Below are positions 7,203-7,986 of a DNA stretch of 7,986 nt, piece by piece. The stretch is from positions 1-7,986 of the forward strand of contig JAIYAI010000527.1 of assembly GCA_027489135.1 (NCBI GenBank), given 5' to 3'. The notes beneath the pieces are model-generated. The model searched no databases and was not told where the DNA came from. It saw only the letters and a list, made by a program, of their open reading frames with translations. Source of the DNA: Acetobacteraceae bacterium. Its GTDB lineage: Bacteria > Pseudomonadota > Alphaproteobacteria > Acetobacterales > Acetobacteraceae. How positions within the stretch are numbered: position 1 is the first letter of the stretch; each line of letters opens with the position of its first letter. Both the position numbers and the translations under genes were made by a program.

Positions 7203-7862
7203 ATGCCGAAGGCCGGGCACGGCGCCATCCTTTCTCTCCTGACGCTGCTCGGCGCCTGCGCCGCGGAGGGCGAGCAGGACGACCAGAGCCTGCAGGCGGC
7301 TTCCGTCGTGCGGGCCTTCGCCAATGTCTGCGGCCGGCTGGACGGGCCGGAGATCGCGCGGCGCGGCGCCGGCCTCGGCTTCCAGCCGATCGACCCGGCC
7401 CGGCTGCCCCCCGCCGCGGCCGCCAGCTTCCCGGCGGATGGCAGCGTCCAGTTGATGGCGCGGCCGTCCACCGTGCCCGGCGCCACCGGCGCGATCCTGG
7501 CCTGGAACGCGCGTGGCCCGTCCTGCGAGCTTGCCGTGGGCGGCGTGACGCCGGCGGCGGTGGAGCGGGAGTTCGACAAGATGGTCGAGACGCTGGGCAA
7601 GCGGCCCGGGCTGCAGGTGCAGGCGGGGCAGATCAGCGGCACGCCGCCGACCGACCCGCTGGGCCTGACGCTCCGCCGCGCGGCGGTGATGATCGTGCAG
7701 GGCCAGCCGGGCGCCGTGCCGCAGGCGGTGGTGCTGCGCACCGCCGCGGCGCCCGCCACGGATGGGCGGATCACCGCGGTGATGTCGATCCACCTCGCCC
7801 AGCGGCAGCCGCCGGGCGCGGGCGGGGCTACTCCGCCGCCAGCGCCATCGGCGGCGCGCTGA
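7203..7862 (+). CDS. Predicted lipoprotein of unknown function
   Basis: The protein has 219 residues from the ATG at 7203. A short N-terminus with one Lys leads into a hydrophobic stretch (about 8-18) and the lipobox LGAC (16-19), so Cys19 should be lipidated. The following Ala argues for the outer membrane rather than inner-membrane retention. The mature part has two further cysteines, Cys43 in NVCGRLDG and Cys108 in GPSCEL, which could form a disulfide, and a helical ASVVRAFANVC segment. The tail (about 203-219) is a Pro/Ala/Gly-rich run. The layout loosely recalls small NMCC_0638-type (lipo)proteins, but I cannot assign a family. The frame is open further upstream to an ATG at 7107 inside the metallopeptidase gene; the lipobox and ribosome binding site favour the later start. 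It lies 70 bases after the metallopeptidase and need not belong to that system. Its 3' end overlaps the opposing gene by 35 bases. Confidence 0.75.
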   Translation: MPKAGHGAILSLLTLLGACAAEGEQDDQSLQAASVVRAFANVCGRLDGPEIARRGAGLGFQPIDPARLPPAAAASFPADGSVQLMARPSTVPGATGAILAWNARGPSCELAVGGVTPAAVEREFDKMVETLGKRPGLQVQAGQISGTPPTDPLGLTLRRAAVMIVQGQPGAVPQAVVLRTAAAPATDGRITAVMSIHLAQRQPPGAGGATPPPAPSAAR

Positions 7863-7986
7863 CCGCGGCCTCCAGCGCCGGCAGCTTCGCCCGCGTGGCG
7901 TCGAGGTTGCGCTGCTTGACGTGGCCATAGCCCTTGATGCCGGCCCAGGCCTCGGCCCAGGCGCAGATGGCGGCATGGGTGGTGGC
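7828..7986 (-). CDS. C-terminal end of probable indolepyruvate ferredoxin oxidoreductase (partial)
   Basis: The final 52 codons of a - strand gene enter from the right edge and end with TAG (complement of 7828-7830). The visible peptide contains WAGIKGYGHVKQRNLDATRA. It resembles the (I)RGFGHVK block at the extreme C-terminus of large indolepyruvate ferredoxin oxidoreductases, which decarboxylate aryl-pyruvates to aryl-acetyl-CoA with ferredoxin as electron acceptor. The last dozen or so residues (SAPPMALAAE) are not conserved in my memory of the family. The catalytic domains lie outside the window, so the assignment rests on this short block alone; another 2-oxoacid oxidoreductase relative is possible. 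The gene is convergent with the lipoprotein gene and unrelated by orientation to the ATP-grasp operon. Confidence 0.6.
   Translation of the reverse strand, partial: ATTHAAICAWAEAWAGIKGYGHVKQRNLDATRAKLPALEAAVSAPPMALAAE

Noticed and set aside
4727..7774. A 1015-codon open frame on the - strand
   Set aside because: It lies opposite the transglutaminase, metallopeptidase and lipoprotein genes, which have clear family motifs. Its translation is Arg/Ala/Gly-rich low-complexity sequence. Long stop-free antisense frames are expected at this GC content.
1..7986. CRISPR arrays, tRNA or rRNA genes, IS ends or long direct repeats
   Set aside because: I looked for them and saw no regularly spaced repeats, no tRNA-like cloverleaf and no transposase motifs. 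Nearly all of the window is filled by the genes listed.

Overview
The window is very GC-rich, with G or C at most third codon positions and long open frames on the antisense strand. This fits a high-GC alphaproteobacterium. The gene set and protein flavour suggest Acetobacteraceae or Roseomonas-like bacteria, but that is inference; there is no rRNA or other taxonomic marker here.

Layout: four genes on the + strand lie close together and look like one operon. (1) The 3' part of a large transglutaminase/DUF2126 (putative amidoligase) protein runs in from the left edge to 2561. (2) A fusion of a circularly permuted ATP-grasp domain and an alpha-E domain spans 2614-5121. (3) A bacterial transglutaminase-like cysteine protease-fold protein spans 5135-6037. 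(4) A zinc-ribbon/HExxH metallopeptidase spans 6080-7132. The gaps are 52, 13 and 42 bases. A small predicted lipoprotein of unknown function follows (7203-7862), possibly with its own promoter. On the - strand, the last 52 codons of an oxidoreductase, probably indolepyruvate ferredoxin oxidoreductase, enter from the right edge and overlap the lipoprotein gene tail-to-tail by 35 bases. No stretch longer than 70 bases lacks a gene, and I see no tRNA, rRNA, CRISPR array, IS element or attachment site.

How the genes may work together: DUF2126, CP-ATP-grasp, alpha-E and transglutaminase proteins recur as neighbours in bacterial genomes. Comparative genomics has proposed that they form a peptide or protein amide-ligation/modification system, with no settled substrate. 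The present version is completed by a metallopeptidase, so it pairs predicted bond-making enzymes with two predicted bond-breaking or acyl-transfer enzymes (thiol and zinc).

The most interesting observation is that the ATP-grasp half of the fusion seems to have lost several residues I expect at the nucleotide- and substrate-binding sites, while its alpha-E half is well kept. If so, DUF2126 would be the working ligase and the fusion a scaffold or regulator. A strong hairpin also sits between genes 1 and 2.
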